From NCBI RefSeq assembly GCF_036885195.1, contig NZ_CP133656.1, forward strand, positions 1,860,001 to 1,924,000: DNA of 64,000 bases, given 5' to 3'. Position numbers and translations under genes: made by a program. Shown here one piece after another: positions 26,559-35,894 of the stretch. Position 1 is the stretch's first letter, and every line of letters starts with the position of its first letter. Origin of the DNA: Pectobacterium cacticida. GTDB taxonomy: Bacteria; Pseudomonadota; Gammaproteobacteria; Enterobacterales; Enterobacteriaceae. The notes below the pieces were generated by a model that was given only the letters and a program-made list of their open reading frames with translations, searched no databases and had not been told where the DNA came from.

Positions 26559-26795
26559 TTACGCGGCTGGCGACTGGGTCGCTGGTTTCGCTTTCTTCGC
26601 GTGCTTTTTAGCTGCCGAATGTTGGTGTTCTGCGTTCTTATTCATCGCTCTTTTATGGTGTACGGCTTTGCTTGGCGCAGGGGATGTCATCGTTGCGGAC
26701 GGTTGCGCAGGCGCGTTGGTTGCACTGTCGGCAGCAAACGCAGCGGAAGACAAACCCAGTGCCGCGCCAGCGATCATCACAAGTACTTTATTCAT
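26559..26795 (-). CDS. asr: Acid shock protein precursor Asr
   Basis: This protein of about 78 residues has a signal peptide (NKVLVMIAGAALGLSSAAFA) nearly identical to that of E. coli Asr. A low-complexity tail rich in Ala, Lys, Pro and His (HQHSAAKKHAKKAKP) follows. Asr is an intrinsically disordered, highly basic periplasmic protein induced strongly at low pH. Three ATG codons stand in tandem; the third (26795) has the best distance from GAGG and matches the E. coli start. An RstA box lies about 100 bases upstream, and rstB/rstA are the next genes. Confidence 0.88.
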   Translation of the reverse strand: MNKVLVMIAGAALGLSSAAFAADSATNAPAQPSATMTSPAPSKAVHHKRAMNKNAEHQHSAAKKHAKKAKPATQSPAA

Positions 26796-26895
26796 CATCA
26801 TTTCCTCATTATCTCATTCCGTTGCCCTGACTAGGGCCGGTAAAGAGAGAATAAGAGAAATCACGCGAGGCTTCAGTGGGTGATTGGTTTCGGCG

Positions 26896-26909
26896 TGTAA
26901 CCGAATGTA
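26896..26909 (-). promoter_or_regulatory. RstA binding site upstream of asr
   Basis: On the minus strand the sequence is TACATTCGGTTACA. The E. coli RstA box is TACATNTNGTTACA, so there is one mismatch in the centre. It fits the known activation of asr by RstA in acid. Confidence 0.75.
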
Positions 26910-26949
26910 CATCTGAAAAAAGGGCAATAGCGGGATCACCGCCGTATGT

Positions 26950-28257
26950 TCACTCGCGGGGGGCTGCCGGTGTTACTGCGGCCTTTATCGGCCAGCAAAA
27001 CCGGAAACGTGCGCCGCCGAGCGGGCTTTCATCCACGGTAATCGTGCCGTTATAAGCCCGCGCGATGGCGTGAACAATCGCCAAACCAAGTCCGCATCCG
27101 CCGCCGCTGTTTTCGATCCCGGCTTCCAGACGCGTGAACGGTTCAAAGATATTTTCCCGGTTTTCGGGCGCGATACCGGGACCATCATCTTCGACTTGCA
27201 AACACGCGGTGCGCGCGGCATCGGATGTCAGGCTAATGTGCACTCGGCTGCGACAGAAACGTAACCCATTGCCGATCAGATTATTAAGTACGCGATCCAT
27301 CAGCCGCAAATCGAGTGCGCCAACCTGTGTCGCAGGCGGCATCTCCAGCGCGAGGTGTTTATCCGGGTAAGTCAGCCTGAAATCATCCACTTTTGCCTGT
27401 AGCCAGGCGAAAATATCAACATCGGTGAGATGTAACGCCACCTGTGGGCGGTCTAGCCTGGCATAGGTCAGTAACTCGTCAATCAGCGCTTCCAGTTGAC
27501 CAATATCCCGATTTAACGCCAGTTGTTCATTTTCCGTCAGATTGTCGCTCATGGCCAGGCGATAGCGCAGCCTGACCAACGGCGTACGAAGCTCATGTGC
27601 GATATTATCAATCAACCTTTTTTTGCTATCGATCAACTGGTTAAGGTTGTCGGCCATTCGATTGAAAGCAATGCCGAGCCGTTGCAGGCTAGAGGTGCTA
27701 TCAAAGTGAATACGCTCCTCCAGGTGACCATCTCCCAGACGCTGGGCCGCATTCTCCAGTTTTAACATGGCTTGCCAATGTGGCCGCATCCATAGGAAAA
27801 CCGGCAGCGCCAGCGACAGCCCAATCAACATGACCAAGAGTAAATCCAGCAACCGTATTTCGTGCAGGAAAAACAAGTAGGGAATGGGGCCGACAGCGAG
27901 GACATAGTGGCTACGGGGAATGCGCTGGATAAAGGTGTATTCATCATCCAGCGCGATAATCTCTCCGTGTGTCAGCCGTTGCCGATTGCCGGGGGTTAAC
28001 GCATATTTGCTCATCGGTTCAATGCGTAATTTGAACGACAGGTTTAGATCAAGCCGGTTAATCGTTTTATGCCACTCGCGCGGAGGGATTGCGCGTAACT
28101 CATTACGAATGAGATACAGCGAACTTTTCATGAGGTCGTCCATCGATTGACGACCGGCGCGCTCGGCGGTCACCTTATAAACCAGCCCGACGAGCAGCGT
28201 CATAACGACAAAGCAGGTAAACAACAATAGAAAAAACTGGACGAACAACTTTCTCAT
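26950..28257 (-). CDS. rstB: Sensor histidine kinase RstB
   Basis: This 435-residue inner-membrane kinase has a first span at residues 8-30, a periplasmic sensor region to about 130, and a second span near 135-155. A HAMP linker (RLGDGHLEERIHF), a phospho-acceptor His in IDNIAHELRTPLVRL and an ATPase domain with DGPGIAPENRENIF and GGGCGLGLAIVHAIA follow. It matches E. coli RstB throughout. RstB phosphorylates RstA; the pair belongs to the PhoPQ-linked acid and envelope response. Its start overlaps the end of rstA (ATGA). Confidence 0.95.
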   Translation of the reverse strand: MRKLFVQFFLLLFTCFVVMTLLVGLVYKVTAERAGRQSMDDLMKSSLYLIRNELRAIPPREWHKTINRLDLNLSFKLRIEPMSKYALTPGNRQRLTHGEIIALDDEYTFIQRIPRSHYVLAVGPIPYLFFLHEIRLLDLLLVMLIGLSLALPVFLWMRPHWQAMLKLENAAQRLGDGHLEERIHFDSTSSLQRLGIAFNRMADNLNQLIDSKKRLIDNIAHELRTPLVRLRYRLAMSDNLTENEQLALNRDIGQLEALIDELLTYARLDRPQVALHLTDVDIFAWLQAKVDDFRLTYPDKHLALEMPPATQVGALDLRLMDRVLNNLIGNGLRFCRSRVHISLTSDAARTACLQVEDDGPGIAPENRENIFEPFTRLEAGIENSGGGCGLGLAIVHAIARAYNGTITVDESPLGGARFRFCWPIKAAVTPAAPRE

Positions 28258-28991
28258 CGCGTGACGTTCTCCCAGGTGTTGGGGGCAAATAGATACCCTT
28301 TATTACGCACCGTTTTGATGCGAAACGGCTCCAACGGGTCGTCATACAGCTTTTTACGCAATCGGGAAATCGCGACATCAATGCTGCGATCTGTGCCGTT
28401 ATAGGTGACGCCGCGTAAGTTCCTGAGCAGCGCATCGCGATCCATAATCTGGCCCGCATGCGTTGCCAATTGCCAGAGCAAATCAAAATCGGCCGTAGAC
28501 AAGACGATCTGTTCGTGCCCCAATGTCACTTCACGATTGACCGGGTCGATGCAGAGTAGGCCGAAGTGCAGGGGCTTATGCACCTGCAACGTCATGCCCG
28601 CGCTATTTTCCGCCACGGCCTGCGGCACGGTGGCGTATTGACGTAAATGCAAACGCAGTCGCGCCAGCAACACCGCTGGCGGCGTCGTTTTCAAAATATA
28701 ATCGTCTGCACCCATTTCCAGCGCCAGAATATGATTCATATCGCTATCCAGCGAGGTTAGCAATACGATCGGGCCGCGATACTGAGGCCGTAATTCCTGA
28801 CAAATCGTCATGCCGTCTTTACCCGGCAGCATAATATCCAACAGCACTAAGTCGGGTTGATGCTGTGCTATAAACGCCAATGCCCGATCGCCTCGTGCCT
28901 CAACCAGCACGTCGATATCATGCTTACCGAGGTAAGCTGAAATTAATTTGCCAACCTCGGTATCGTCTTCTATGAAAGCAATTTTATACAT
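28254..28991 (-). CDS. rstA: Response regulator RstA
   Basis: This 245-residue OmpR/PhoB-type regulator has a receiver domain with acidic pocket IEDD (residues 7-10), phospho-acceptor Asp52 in LVLLDIMLPGKDG, and a C-terminal winged helix (VTYNGTDRSIDVAISRLRKK). It activates asr and other acid-response genes in E. coli. It is first in the rstA-rstB unit, with a PhoP-box-like element about 50 bases upstream. Confidence 0.95.
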   Translation of the reverse strand: MYKIAFIEDDTEVGKLISAYLGKHDIDVLVEARGDRALAFIAQHQPDLVLLDIMLPGKDGMTICQELRPQYRGPIVLLTSLDSDMNHILALEMGADDYILKTTPPAVLLARLRLHLRQYATVPQAVAENSAGMTLQVHKPLHFGLLCIDPVNREVTLGHEQIVLSTADFDLLWQLATHAGQIMDRDALLRNLRGVTYNGTDRSIDVAISRLRKKLYDDPLEPFRIKTVRNKGYLFAPNTWENVTR

Positions 28992-29038
28992 ATCTCAACG
29001 TCATCCCATCTTACTTGCCGGTAGCGTGAACCTTTGCA

Positions 29039-29055
29039 TAAAGCCGACTTAAACG
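29039..29055 (-). promoter_or_regulatory. PhoP-box-like element upstream of rstA
   Basis: The minus strand reads CGTTTA-AGTCG-GCTTTA. Compared with the PhoP direct repeat (T/G)GTTTA-N5-(T/G)GTTTA there are two mismatches in twelve positions, and the spacing is right. In E. coli rstA is a PhoP target. Confidence 0.4.
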
Positions 29056-29245
29056 CGGTGTGCCGCCGCTAACGACTGTCTCGCCAGCAGAAGAAAACGT
29101 TATCACCATGAGGTCTTCTCAACCCGCTAGTCAAAGGGGGGCGAACCGTGACAATATACCTGAATTAACCATCATATAGGTTAGGGTTTTGTATTCGTCA
29201 GGGGCGAGCACAGCCGATCTCCTGACGACGAGGAGAAAAGGGAGT

Positions 29246-29656
29246 ATGGGAAATTCCCCCGGGTCTACGCACGTCGAAGAGCGGCTTTGTCTGGATTATA
29301 CGGATTATCTTGCCGCGCTGTGCGAGAAACGCTGGCGTTTTGTCGATGCAATGTATGGCGTGATGCCAATTTTTGGCATGGTGATCAAGATGGCGCCATC
29401 CCGTCAGCGGGCGCCGAAAGAGCGATTTAAGATGCTCGCGCTGCAAGTCCTTTCGACACAAGTGAGTGATGAAACCAATATCATCAGGTTGATTACCCTC
29501 GCTCATCAGCAGGGGTTAACTGCGTTTGATATCCAACTGCCTTATTCGCTGACGGATAAGCAATTGGATACCATTAGTAGTGAATGTGATGTCGCAGTGG
29601 GGTTGACGTTACAAGGCGAAAGGCTATCGGTTCGCGTCAATGTACCCGCCGTGTAG
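29246..29656 (+). CDS. Hypothetical protein, 136 residues
   Basis: I do not recognise this protein. It has no membrane span or signal peptide. The N-terminal part contains EERLCLDYTDYLAALCEKRW, then a short hydrophobic patch (AMYGVMPIFGMVIKM) and a basic stretch. The C-terminal half (RLITLAHQQGLTAFDIQLPY, then LTDKQLDTI) looks like an alpha/beta domain. The ATG at 29246 follows AGGAGAAAAGGGAG. It is transcribed away from rstA and towards dauA. Normal composition and a good ribosome site argue that it is real. Confidence 0.6.
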   Translation: MGNSPGSTHVEERLCLDYTDYLAALCEKRWRFVDAMYGVMPIFGMVIKMAPSRQRAPKERFKMLALQVLSTQVSDETNIIRLITLAHQQGLTAFDIQLPYSLTDKQLDTISSECDVAVGLTLQGERLSVRVNVPAV

Positions 29657-29670
29657 TATAACCACGGCGG
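29646..29670. terminator. Hairpin between convergent genes (hypothetical and dauA)
   Basis: An 8-bp perfect stem CCGCCGTG / CACGGCGG with a 9-base loop overlaps the stop of the plus-strand gene and lies 18 bases beyond the dauA stop. No T tract is present, so it may act only as an RNA-stabilising end. Confidence 0.4.
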
Positions 29671-29688
29671 AACCCGCATGGCATTCGG

Positions 29689-31392
29689 CTAAACCGAGCG
29701 TGCCGTCGCTGCGTCAAGCGCCTGCGCTAATGAGCTATGGAAGCTGAGCCGCCCTTCAATCGGGTGAACTTTTGCCCGTGCCAATGTTTTTAATGGCTGG
29801 AAGGGGATGTCGGTAATGATGAGCTGTTTTCCGTCAGGCAATGTCTCACTAAAGCGCAAAAATGCATTGAGCCCACCGGCATCCAGCATGGGCACCGCAT
29901 CCCACTGTAAAATAATCGTCTGATACCCTTCACTACGCACGGCGAGATCGCTGAAGATGCGTTCCGCCGCGGCGAAAAACAGCGGGCCGTTAACGCGTAG
30001 CACCAAATGATCCGGTATTTGGGTGTCCGGCAATTCGCTCAGGCGAGTCATCTGCGCGATACGCCGCATGAAGAGCAAAGAGGCCAACACAATACCGACG
30101 GTAATCGCGATCACCATATCGAACAGCACGGTTAGCGACATACAGAGCAGCATCACGATAATATCGTCTTTCGGGCCGTGACGTAGCAGATCTATTACCT
30201 TATGCGCTTCGCTCATATTCCAGGCGACGATCAACAGCAGCGAGGCCATGGCCGCCAGCGGCAAATATGACAGTAACGGCGCCAATATCAGCAACGCCAG
30301 TATCACCAGTAGCGCATGAACCACGGCGGAGATCGGCGACGTGGCGCCCGCCCGCACATTGGCGGCGGAACGGGCAATGGCGGCAGTTGCGGTAATACCG
30401 CCAAAAAATGGCGCAAGGATATTCCCGAACCCCTGGCCCATAAGCTCCGCGTTGGAGTTATGTTTTTTGCCTGTCATGCCGTCCAATACGACCGCGCACA
30501 ACAGAGATTCTATCGCGCCAAGCATCGCCATGGAAAATGCCGCTGGCAGCAGGGCGGAAATGCTTTGCCAATTCAGCGTCATGGTCTTCCCATCCGGTGA
30601 CGGAATATCCCACGGCAGAACAAGCTGCGGGAGGATAGGTGGGATGCCTTGCCCGTGCGAACCATCCGCCAACATATAACTGAATCGAGAACCAATCGTG
30701 GCAACATCTTCACCCAATAATGACATGATCCCCATTACTGCGACGCCGGCCAGCAGCGCGGGCAAATGACCCGGCAGACGAATGCCGAATTTGGGCCAGA
30801 TAATCAGAACCAGTAGCGTCGTGGCGCCAATTAGCGTATCGGCAAGATGCATGGTCGGCAGCGATTGCGCCAACGCCACCACTTTTTCTGCGTAATGTTC
30901 GGGCACCACCGCCATCTGCAAGCCGAAAAAATCTTTGATTTGCATCGTCGCGATGGTAATGGCGATCCCTGATGTGAATCCCAGTGTTACGGAAAGCGGA
31001 ATATACTCAATCAGGCGGCCGAAACGGCACAGCCCCATCAGTAACAAAAACACACCGGAAAGTAAGGTCGCAACCAACAGGCCAGATAAGCCAAACTGTT
31101 GCGATACCGGATACAAAATAACGACGAAGGCGGCGGTTGGGCCCGACACGCTGTAGCGTGAACCGCCGCTGATGGCGATGACGATCCCGGCAATGGCCGA
31201 GGTGTACAGTCCGTATTGCGGCGGAACACCGCTGGCAATCGCCAACGCCATTGCCAGCGGTATAGCGATAATGCCAACGGTCACACCTGCGATAATATCT
31301 TGGGTAAAACGATGTAACGTATATTTCTCGCGCCAGCACGCGTCAACCAGCGCGCTGAACGGCCTGATGCCGTTAATTCCGTGCGTTTTCAT
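29689..31392 (-). CDS. dauA: C4-dicarboxylate transporter DauA (SulP family)
   Basis: This 567-residue SulP/SLC26 transporter has a hydrophobic N-terminal domain of many spans beginning DIIAGVTVGIIAIPLAMALA, with the SGPTAAFVV motif. A C-terminal cytoplasmic STAS domain (about 450-560) contains ILQWDAVPMLDAGGLNAFLR. It matches E. coli DauA (YchM) closely. DauA imports succinate and other C4-dicarboxylates aerobically at acid pH. Transcribed in the same direction as chaA, 165 bases behind it. Confidence 0.93.
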   Translation of the reverse strand: MKTHGINGIRPFSALVDACWREKYTLHRFTQDIIAGVTVGIIAIPLAMALAIASGVPPQYGLYTSAIAGIVIAISGGSRYSVSGPTAAFVVILYPVSQQFGLSGLLVATLLSGVFLLLMGLCRFGRLIEYIPLSVTLGFTSGIAITIATMQIKDFFGLQMAVVPEHYAEKVVALAQSLPTMHLADTLIGATTLLVLIIWPKFGIRLPGHLPALLAGVAVMGIMSLLGEDVATIGSRFSYMLADGSHGQGIPPILPQLVLPWDIPSPDGKTMTLNWQSISALLPAAFSMAMLGAIESLLCAVVLDGMTGKKHNSNAELMGQGFGNILAPFFGGITATAAIARSAANVRAGATSPISAVVHALLVILALLILAPLLSYLPLAAMASLLLIVAWNMSEAHKVIDLLRHGPKDDIIVMLLCMSLTVLFDMVIAITVGIVLASLLFMRRIAQMTRLSELPDTQIPDHLVLRVNGPLFFAAAERIFSDLAVRSEGYQTIILQWDAVPMLDAGGLNAFLRFSETLPDGKQLIITDIPFQPLKTLARAKVHPIEGRLSFHSSLAQALDAATARSV

Positions 31393-31557
31393 CTAAGCAG
31401 AAACCAAAGTAAGGAAGTAAATCAATATGGCGGGCCAGCCGGTCCGTCGACGATCGCATTACGATACGCCGGACGCGAGCAGAAAATCCAGAGTTACATC
31501 AAGAGAAGTGGCGTTTTACGAGGCTGCCGCGGAGAAAACCGCGGCGGCAAGCGAGGG

Positions 31558-32652
31558 TTACAGCGTGATGGTGATTAAATAGGCGGCAAAGAGCGCCAGG
31601 TGCGCGCTACCGCTTAACACATTGGTTCTCCCGGTGGAAAACGTAATGTGGCACAGCACGAGCACAGACAACATCACGACAATGTGCGGCATATCCAAGC
31701 CGAAATTCAGCGTGCGGCCCGTCAGCATAGCGATGATAGTGACAGTGGGAACCGTCAGTGAAATAGTGGCCAATACCGAGCCGAAAAACAGATTCATGGC
31801 ACGCTGAACCTGATTTTTCAAAACGGCACGGATTGCTCCCAGCCCCTCAGGCGAGAGGATTAATAACGCGACCAGGAAGCCGGTAAATTGCGTCGGCGCG
31901 TTCATTGCGGTCAATAGCGTTTCCAGCGGCATGGAGTTCATCTTGGTGACTGCGATAACGGCAATCAGGTGAACCAACAACCAACCGGTATGCCACAGTG
32001 AACTGTGGGCGGAAGGTTTTCCATGGTGAACATCATCGCCTTCGTCTTCGTGTTCATACACAAACAGGCTTTGATGCGTGCGCGTTTGAATCAGCAGGAA
32101 AACAACATACATCGCCGCAGAAATCGCGGCGACAATCAGTGATTGCGCAACGCTAAAATTACCTTCAGGCAGGGCGCTGGGAAAAACCAGGACAATCACC
32201 GCCAGCGGAAAGATCGCCATCAAGTACTGCTTGATGCCGCTGAGGTTAACATACTGTGTGGCGAATTTATGACCGCCGAGCAAGAGGGCAAAACCGACCA
32301 ACCCCCCCGTCACGATCACAATAATAGAATAGAGCGTATCGCGCATCAGATCCGGGCCAGCATCACCGGTGGCCATTAATGCGGAAATTAGACTTACCTC
32401 TAGAATGACGACGGACAGACTGAGAATCAAGGAACCATAGGGCTCACCCAGACGGTGAGCGAGTACGTCAGCATGGCGCACCACGCTGAATGCGCTGAAA
32501 AGTATCCCTGCCAACGCAAGCGCATTAATACCGAGAATAGCGATAAAATCGTGTGAACTGCCCCACAGGGAGAGCACCGTCAGGGCAATGACAGGAAAAA
32601 TGAGTGAATATTCATGGTGGCGCGTTTTAGCCACCTCAGTATGGGACTTCAT
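31558..32652 (-). CDS. chaA: Calcium/sodium:proton antiporter ChaA
   Basis: This 364-residue CaCA-family antiporter has about eleven spans and two alpha-repeats (VVILEVSLISALMATGD; LLILSPEGLGAIRAVLKNQV), and a cytoplasmic acidic loop EHEDEGDDVHHG. It matches E. coli ChaA, which expels Na+, K+ or Ca2+ at alkaline pH. The ATG at 32652 is preferred (AAGGAG ten bases upstream, alignment with the E. coli start) over a longer in-frame extension. chaB, present in E. coli between chaA and chaC, is missing. Confidence 0.93.
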   Translation of the reverse strand: MKSHTEVAKTRHHEYSLIFPVIALTVLSLWGSSHDFIAILGINALALAGILFSAFSVVRHADVLAHRLGEPYGSLILSLSVVILEVSLISALMATGDAGPDLMRDTLYSIIVIVTGGLVGFALLLGGHKFATQYVNLSGIKQYLMAIFPLAVIVLVFPSALPEGNFSVAQSLIVAAISAAMYVVFLLIQTRTHQSLFVYEHEDEGDDVHHGKPSAHSSLWHTGWLLVHLIAVIAVTKMNSMPLETLLTAMNAPTQFTGFLVALLILSPEGLGAIRAVLKNQVQRAMNLFFGSVLATISLTVPTVTIIAMLTGRTLNFGLDMPHIVVMLSVLVLCHITFSTGRTNVLSGSAHLALFAAYLITITL

Positions 32653-32983
32653 TGCAGGAGCGCTCCTTATCCAGAGGGATGATACGGCAAAATATCCCGG
32701 CATACTTCGGGCTGACATCGCGCCAACTCGAATATTCAGGGCATAAAACCATTTATCCAGGTCATAAACCTTTTGTCACGGTTCATGGCAAACAATAAAT
32801 AGCAAAAGGTGATTAAAAAGTAGTTATAAGGTAACAAAACCAACAATATGATAACAGATTGTTGGGGTGATGTTGAGAGTTTTACGGATTTTTACGCATT
32901 TGGGCTGATTTTATATGATAGGAAGGGAATATATGCACATTATCTTCCTATCAATTTAATTTAAAATGCATTTTTTTATATTA
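32653..32983. other. Intergenic region upstream of chaA
   Basis: This A+T-rich region of 331 bases lies between chaA and the end of the siderophore-interacting gene, both on the minus strand. It contains the chaA promoter. I find no reading frame, repeat or operator I can support. Confidence 0.5.
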
Positions 32984-33784
32984 TCAGTCAGGGTTATCCA
33001 TAATATCGTGGCGTTTATGATGATAATCCTCTTCATTTAACCCTTCTCGCCAATAAGGCACTGCATACATCTGATTTCGCTCTATGTTACGTTCACGGCG
33101 TACATGGCGACGAAGTTGAACCACAATACGATCCTCACCCGCCAGCCAGTAAAACGCCTGTTCTAGCGACGGAAGCGCCTGGAAAAAGTGCAACAGCTTA
33201 TCGGTAGCGTCCGTCCCGCCGACGATCCAATGCAACTGAAGCCCGGATGGCCTGTCGATATTGAGCTTATCGGCTTCATCATCAACGCGGATAACCGCGT
33301 GCCCTTGTGCATCGTCAGGGAGGTTCTCTAACAGCGCCATTAGCGCGGGTAGCGACGACGGATCGGCGGCCAGATAATAAGCGGCCGCGGGCGGCAGCAT
33401 CGGGTTAGGGCCACCGGGTTGGGAAATACCGACCCAGTCGCCGGGGCGGGCATGGCGCGCAAAGGTCACCGCAGGTCCGGCGTGGTTATGTAGAGCAAAG
33501 ACGATATCCAGTTCGCCTTCTTCTGGGCGTAGTGCGCGGATACTATAGGTGCGAACGATAGGGCGTGCGGCGCCTTCTGGCCAAAGCGGCCCGCGTTCAC
33601 CGATAGCCGGTAAAACCGGTTTTTGTTGTCCAGCTTGCGGTAGAAATAGCTTGATATGTGCACCATATCGTTCGGCTGGAAAGTGGCTTACTGCATCATG
33701 ATGAAAGGTTATGCAGCGTAAGTGCGGCGAAATATCATGGATCTGTTTAACCTGGACTAAAACAGGTTGTCGTGGCATTGCCAT
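32984..33784 (-). CDS. Siderophore-interacting FAD-binding protein (ferric-siderophore reductase-like)
   Basis: This 266-residue SIP-family flavoprotein (ViuB/YqjH type) has an N-terminal FAD-binding barrel with the flavin motif RPIVRTYSIR, GPAVTFARHARPGDWVGISQ, and a C-terminal reductase domain (YYLAADPSSLPALMALLENL, YWLAGEDRIVVQLRRHVRRE). Such enzymes reduce ferric iron in imported siderophores using NAD(P)H. The ATG at 33784 follows GGAG by seven bases. It stands between chaA and chaC in the place chaB holds in E. coli. Only a poor Fur-box resemblance is present upstream. Confidence 0.85.
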   Translation of the reverse strand: MAMPRQPVLVQVKQIHDISPHLRCITFHHDAVSHFPAERYGAHIKLFLPQAGQQKPVLPAIGERGPLWPEGAARPIVRTYSIRALRPEEGELDIVFALHNHAGPAVTFARHARPGDWVGISQPGGPNPMLPPAAAYYLAADPSSLPALMALLENLPDDAQGHAVIRVDDEADKLNIDRPSGLQLHWIVGGTDATDKLLHFFQALPSLEQAFYWLAGEDRIVVQLRRHVRRERNIERNQMYAVPYWREGLNEEDYHHKRHDIMDNPD

Positions 33785-34074
33785 TCAGTCTCTCCGTGGA
33801 TAGTGATTGTTGATTGCAAATCAGGCCGATACTATCAGGAATCGATCATGATCCTTCGGGGCTTGGCTGTGATTATGCGGGGGGGGATAGCGGTGGCTTC
33901 CTATCACTAAATTTTCCATTTTTTGTGATGCAAATCAAACTTGATCGCAAGGCCATAAATGAATAACCTCAAGAATAATAGTGCTGTAAAAGTGGGCCAG
34001 CAGCACAGTTGTTAGTGAGGGAGACGCAAGACACGCGCTGAGCAGAAAAGAGTAAGGTTGAGGGGGATGAGGTA

Positions 34075-34755
34075 GTGTTAACACGTGATTTTTTACAGAA
34101 AGCCGATTGTAGAACATCCTTTGGATGTATTGAAGAAACCTTACTGCTTACGCCACAACAACGAGCCGCTTCACTGGAAAAGACGTTAGCGTTACGGCCA
34201 AATCGTTGTCCTATTTGGGTTTTTGGTTACGGGTCACTCATGTGGAATCCGGTTTTTGAGGCTGAAGAGACCTGTCTGGCAACGCTGGTGGGGTGGCAGC
34301 GCGCCTTTAGCCTGCGTCTCACGATTGGCCGAGGTACGGTTAATCAACCGGGGCGGATGCTGGCGTTACGACCTGGGGGGCAAACGACAGGGCTGGCTTT
34401 TCGTCTGCCGGAAAACTCATTGCATGAAGACCTGGAGTTGTTGTGGAAGCGCGAAATGTTAACGGGTTGCTATCGCCCACTTTGGTGCGAGGTGCAACGT
34501 CAGAACGGTCTGCCACTGACGGCGCTGGTGTTTGTTTCCGAACCGGAACACCCCCTCAGTGAGCATGACATCGATAGTCAGCACGTCGCCCCGTTGATTG
34601 CGCGGGCGCATGGGCCGCTGGGCACCAATGCACAATATTTGTTTGCCCTTGAGCAGGCGTTGGAACACCACGGCGCGGAAGATGAAAGTATTAGTGAGTT
34701 GGCTCAACAGGTTCGCGCCCTGCAACAGTCGGGTTCTGCGGCCGAGGGAAGCTGA
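34075..34755 (+). CDS. chaC: Glutathione-specific gamma-glutamylcyclotransferase ChaC
   Basis: This 226-residue enzyme cleaves glutathione to 5-oxoproline and Cys-Gly. It has the ChaC motif VFGYGSLMWNP and the catalytic Glu region WKREMLTGCY. The start is GTG at 34075, whose product MLTRDFLQKADC aligns with E. coli MITRDFLMNADC; AGGGGG lies upstream. It is transcribed opposite to chaA, with the siderophore-interacting gene between. Confidence 0.93.
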   Translation: MLTRDFLQKADCRTSFGCIEETLLLTPQQRAASLEKTLALRPNRCPIWVFGYGSLMWNPVFEAEETCLATLVGWQRAFSLRLTIGRGTVNQPGRMLALRPGGQTTGLAFRLPENSLHEDLELLWKREMLTGCYRPLWCEVQRQNGLPLTALVFVSEPEHPLSEHDIDSQHVAPLIARAHGPLGTNAQYLFALEQALEHHGAEDESISELAQQVRALQQSGSAAEGS

Positions 34756-34850
34756 CAATCATGGTCTCATGAGTGTAAGGCAGGCGGTGAACGACGATAT
34801 CGCCGTTCACCTATACCGTGACTTACCTTAACGCAAGGCGAATAACGGTA

Positions 34851-35894
34851 TTACCAGCCGACGCCAACGCCCATGGTGTACAGCGTGTCGTTAACATTCC
34901 CCTGATTACTTTCGATACGGGTTCGCGATACTTTCATCAGTACAGAAGACCAGTCGGTCAATTTGAAGCGTAAACCTGCATCGGCTTTCAGATAGATGGG
35001 CGTGGTGCTATCAAATGAGCGCCCAAGTTCACCGGTGGTGAACGTTTCAATGGATTTGCTGAACAGATAACGGTTGTAGGCCCATTTCAACGCCCCGGAG
35101 TAGAAATCATCATCATCATCCCGATCGCGGTACACAAAGGTCTGCGAGTTGACCAGCGATGTCAGTGAAAACGCGCCCAGGTCATTGTCCCAGAACTGGT
35201 AGCCTGGGCCGAGACCGAAAGAGCGGTTGGTTTTAATGCTTTCGATCCAATCGCGTTTGTACTGATAACGGCCTTGCCAAAACCAGTTCTCATCCACGAA
35301 TTTATCCAGCGCATATTCACCCGCCACGTTTTTGGTGCTCTCGACGTTGTCCTCCTTAGCCAAATGATAGCTGGCATCCAGATTGTGACGCCAGGTATCG
35401 TGACGCGCTTTGGTGTTCAATGTCACGTCGTAGTTATCGGTTTCCGTCGAGCTTTTCTTATGCGCCATGCCGGCGTCGATATTACCCGTCCAGGCAAAAT
35501 CGGTCACCAGCGGCTTCTGCGCCACAATGGAGGTGATTTGGGTAAGCGGCATTATTTGCGGCCCGTCAGCATCGTTAGCGAGCGATGGGCTAGCGACAAT
35601 AGCGCGGTTTTCACCCGGTTTTACGCTTGGATACAGGATACCTTTCTTATAGCGTTCGCCTTGAATGACCAGACCATGATCGGATTCAAAGGTTTTCACC
35701 TTGTCCCAGGCCACAGAAATAGCGCCTGCATAGTCGGTATCGATAAAGAGTTTATTGCCGTCAAGCAGCGTGATTTTCCCTGTTAGCTTGTCGCCATTGT
35801 CCAGCCAAATGGTGTCAGCTTGGCTTGGTGTTATGCCAGCGGAGAGCGCGATAGCCAGACTGAGGGAGGAGATTGCGTGTTTGGATAGTGTCAT
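34851..35894 (-). CDS. DUF481 outer-membrane protein, YdiY-like
   Basis: This 347-residue protein has a signal peptide ending PSQA at residue 26. A short beta-rich N-terminal region (DTIWLDNGDKLTGKI) is followed by a DUF481 beta-barrel region of about 210 residues with alternating aromatic strands. It ends in Trp (GVGVGW), typical of outer-membrane barrels. Function unknown; E. coli YdiY is the nearest type. It has a lone position between chaC and an acyltransferase gene. Confidence 0.82.
   Translation of the reverse strand: MTLSKHAISSLSLAIALSAGITPSQADTIWLDNGDKLTGKITLLDGNKLFIDTDYAGAISVAWDKVKTFESDHGLVIQGERYKKGILYPSVKPGENRAIVASPSLANDADGPQIMPLTQITSIVAQKPLVTDFAWTGNIDAGMAHKKSSTETDNYDVTLNTKARHDTWRHNLDASYHLAKEDNVESTKNVAGEYALDKFVDENWFWQGRYQYKRDWIESIKTNRSFGLGPGYQFWDNDLGAFSLTSLVNSQTFVYRDRDDDDDFYSGALKWAYNRYLFSKSIETFTTGELGRSFDSTTPIYLKADAGLRFKLTDWSSVLMKVSRTRIESNQGNVNDTLYTMGVGVGW

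Noticed and set aside
33785..33830. Possible Fur box upstream of the siderophore-interacting gene (GATAGTGATTGTTGATTGC)
   Set aside because: Only about 11 of 19 positions agree with the Fur consensus, which is too few to call.
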